5,209 nt of DNA from an uncultured Eubacteriales bacterium. GTDB lineage: Bacteria; Bacillota; Clostridia; Oscillospirales; Acutalibacteraceae. Below are positions 4,425 to 5,209 of this stretch, piece by piece (within the stretch, counting starts at the first letter, position 1; every line of letters starts with the position of its first letter). The position numbers were made by a program, and so were the translations under genes. The stretch covers positions 1 to 5,209 of the forward strand of contig OMRJ01000227.1 in NCBI GenBank assembly GCA_900313475.1, given 5' to 3'. Under the pieces are notes generated by a model. It saw only the letters and a list, made by a program, of their open reading frames with translations. It made no database searches and had not been told where the DNA came from.

Positions 4425-5209
4425 ATTCTATCGTTATGATTGTGTTCGGCTGCATTGTAATTGTTATTTCGCCGTCCTCTGCCGCCGCAAGCTCATACGG
4501 AATTAGATCGCGCGTTTCGTCAAGCACGGAAAGAGTGTACAGACCGTCGCGGTTCAGCTTTACCTTAAATGACAGCGGTAGTGCGCAGCATTGATCCGTA
4601 AAATATGAAATAACGGCTACATGCTCACTGCCGTTTGATGCTGCCGTAACATAAACGTCCGGAACCGTACACTCCGTAAAGCACTCATTTTTCATGTTGA
4701 GCATTTTGCCCCACAGCATAATCGGGTAGTAGCCCTTTGCCTTTTCAAGTGTGTATATGTCAAACAGTCCGTTCATAGTGCTGTTTGTCCGTGCGTCGTA
4801 ATACATGAGCATATCCGTTTTTTCTTTTTGGCAGGCAGACATTACTGCGCCGATGAATGCCGCTCCTTTTGACGAACGCTCTGTTTTTTTGCTGTATGTC
4901 CAGTCGGGTTCGCTCCAGCCCTTGACATAGTTCCATTCGTTGAGAATGCTCTCGGTTTCGTAAAAACCGAATTCGTCAAGTAATGCTCTTGCCGCTTTTG
5001 CCTGATCCGTTATTTTTGAAACCTCCGAAGAATAAGCGTGCCATGAGAAAAAGTCAAGCGGAACATTTTCGTTTCGTATTTTTGTAAAAAACGGTCTTAA
5101 CCACTTTTCATTTACCCAACACAGCGCGGGACCGCCGACCTTGATATTCGGGAATCTGTTTTTAAGATGCTTTGCCGTAACTGCAAACAAGTCATAAAAT
5201 TCTTCGTCG
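4423..5209 (-). CDS. Clan GH-A glycoside hydrolase, GH39-like (beta-xylosidase-type), partial (N-terminus off the right edge)
   Basis: The frame is open to the right edge (D-E-E-F-Y-D-L-F before any plausible start), so only the C-terminal 261 residues are seen; a TTG at 5188-5190 is an internal codon, not a start. Visible residues (counted from 5208) show the second half of a TIM barrel: K-V-G-G-P-A at about 23-28, F-F-S-W-H-A-Y-S at 53-60, then S-I-L-N-E-W-N-Y at 87-94, whose Glu91 (codon 4936-4938) fits the strand-7 nucleophile of retaining clan GH-A enzymes, and D-M-L-M-Y-Y-D at 132-138 as strand 8. From about 180 a small beta domain follows, as in GH39 enzymes. The acid/base Glu (usually in N-E-P) would lie outside the window. 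A role in hydrolysing plant or other polysaccharide side chains is inferred; GH39 is the best guess, but related uncharacterised GH-A families are possible. Any secretion signal would also be outside. It converges on ruvX with about 108 bp between them. Confidence 0.75.
   Translation of the reverse strand, partial: DEEFYDLFAVTAKHLKNRFPNIKVGGPALCWVNEKWLRPFFTKIRNENVPLDFFSWHAYSSEVSKITDQAKAARALLDEFGFYETESILNEWNYVKGWSEPDWTYSKKTERSSKGAAFIGAVMSACQKEKTDMLMYYDARTNSTMNGLFDIYTLEKAKGYYPIMLWGKMLNMKNECFTECTVPDVYVTAASNGSEHVAVISYFTDQCCALPLSFKVKLNRDGLYTLSVLDETRDLIPYELAAAEDGEITITMQPNTIITIE

Noticed and set aside
4315..4506. 63-aa plus-strand open frame after ruvX
   Set aside because: It runs through the terminator hairpins and then antisense to the glycoside hydrolase; Cys/Phe-rich composition is typical of noise.

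Overview
The window looks like a chromosomal segment of a low- to moderate-GC Gram-positive, most likely an anaerobic clostridial (Oscillospiraceae/Lachnospiraceae-like) bacterium. The grounds are AAGGA-type Shine-Dalgarno sites, A/T-rich sigma-A-type promoters, a lysine-rich class A penicillin-binding protein with the Cys-rich tail common in Clostridia, a small BofC-C-terminal-like membrane protein, and a clostridial style of phosphoribosyltransferase. Species cannot be named from the sequence alone.

Left third (1-1524), all on the minus strand. Reading in transcription order there is a 101-aa membrane-anchored protein with a BofC-like C-terminus (TTG start), then a 184-aa phosphoribosyltransferase with its own good promoter and a leader hairpin. 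A membrane-anchored or exported glycerophosphodiester phosphodiesterase-like protein follows 4 bp after the phosphoribosyltransferase stop and runs off the left edge. The last two are almost certainly co-transcribed.

Middle (1525-4366), plus strand. A 141-bp divergent intergenic region carries back-to-back promoters. The plus-strand operon encodes a 740-aa class A penicillin-binding protein (transglycosylase plus transpeptidase, all catalytic motifs present) and, 9 bp later, RuvX/YqgF. It ends in a strong intrinsic terminator.

Right end (4423-5209), minus strand, convergent. This is the C-terminal 261 residues of a clan GH-A glycoside hydrolase, GH39-like, with the putative nucleophile Glu in an L-N-E-W-N motif. 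Its N-terminus and acid/base residue lie outside the window. A second hairpin sits in the convergent gap.

Functionally this is mostly core or housekeeping content: peptidoglycan polymerisation, nucleotide salvage-type chemistry, RuvX nuclease, glycerophosphodiester turnover and polysaccharide degradation. I saw no CRISPR array, insertion sequence, tRNA, rRNA, toxin-antitoxin pair or defence system. The points most worth a second look are the altered active-site motif of the phosphodiesterase, the oligo-lysine slippery tract at the start of the penicillin-binding protein, and the penicillin-binding protein-ruvX pairing. None of them amounts to a clearly new system.
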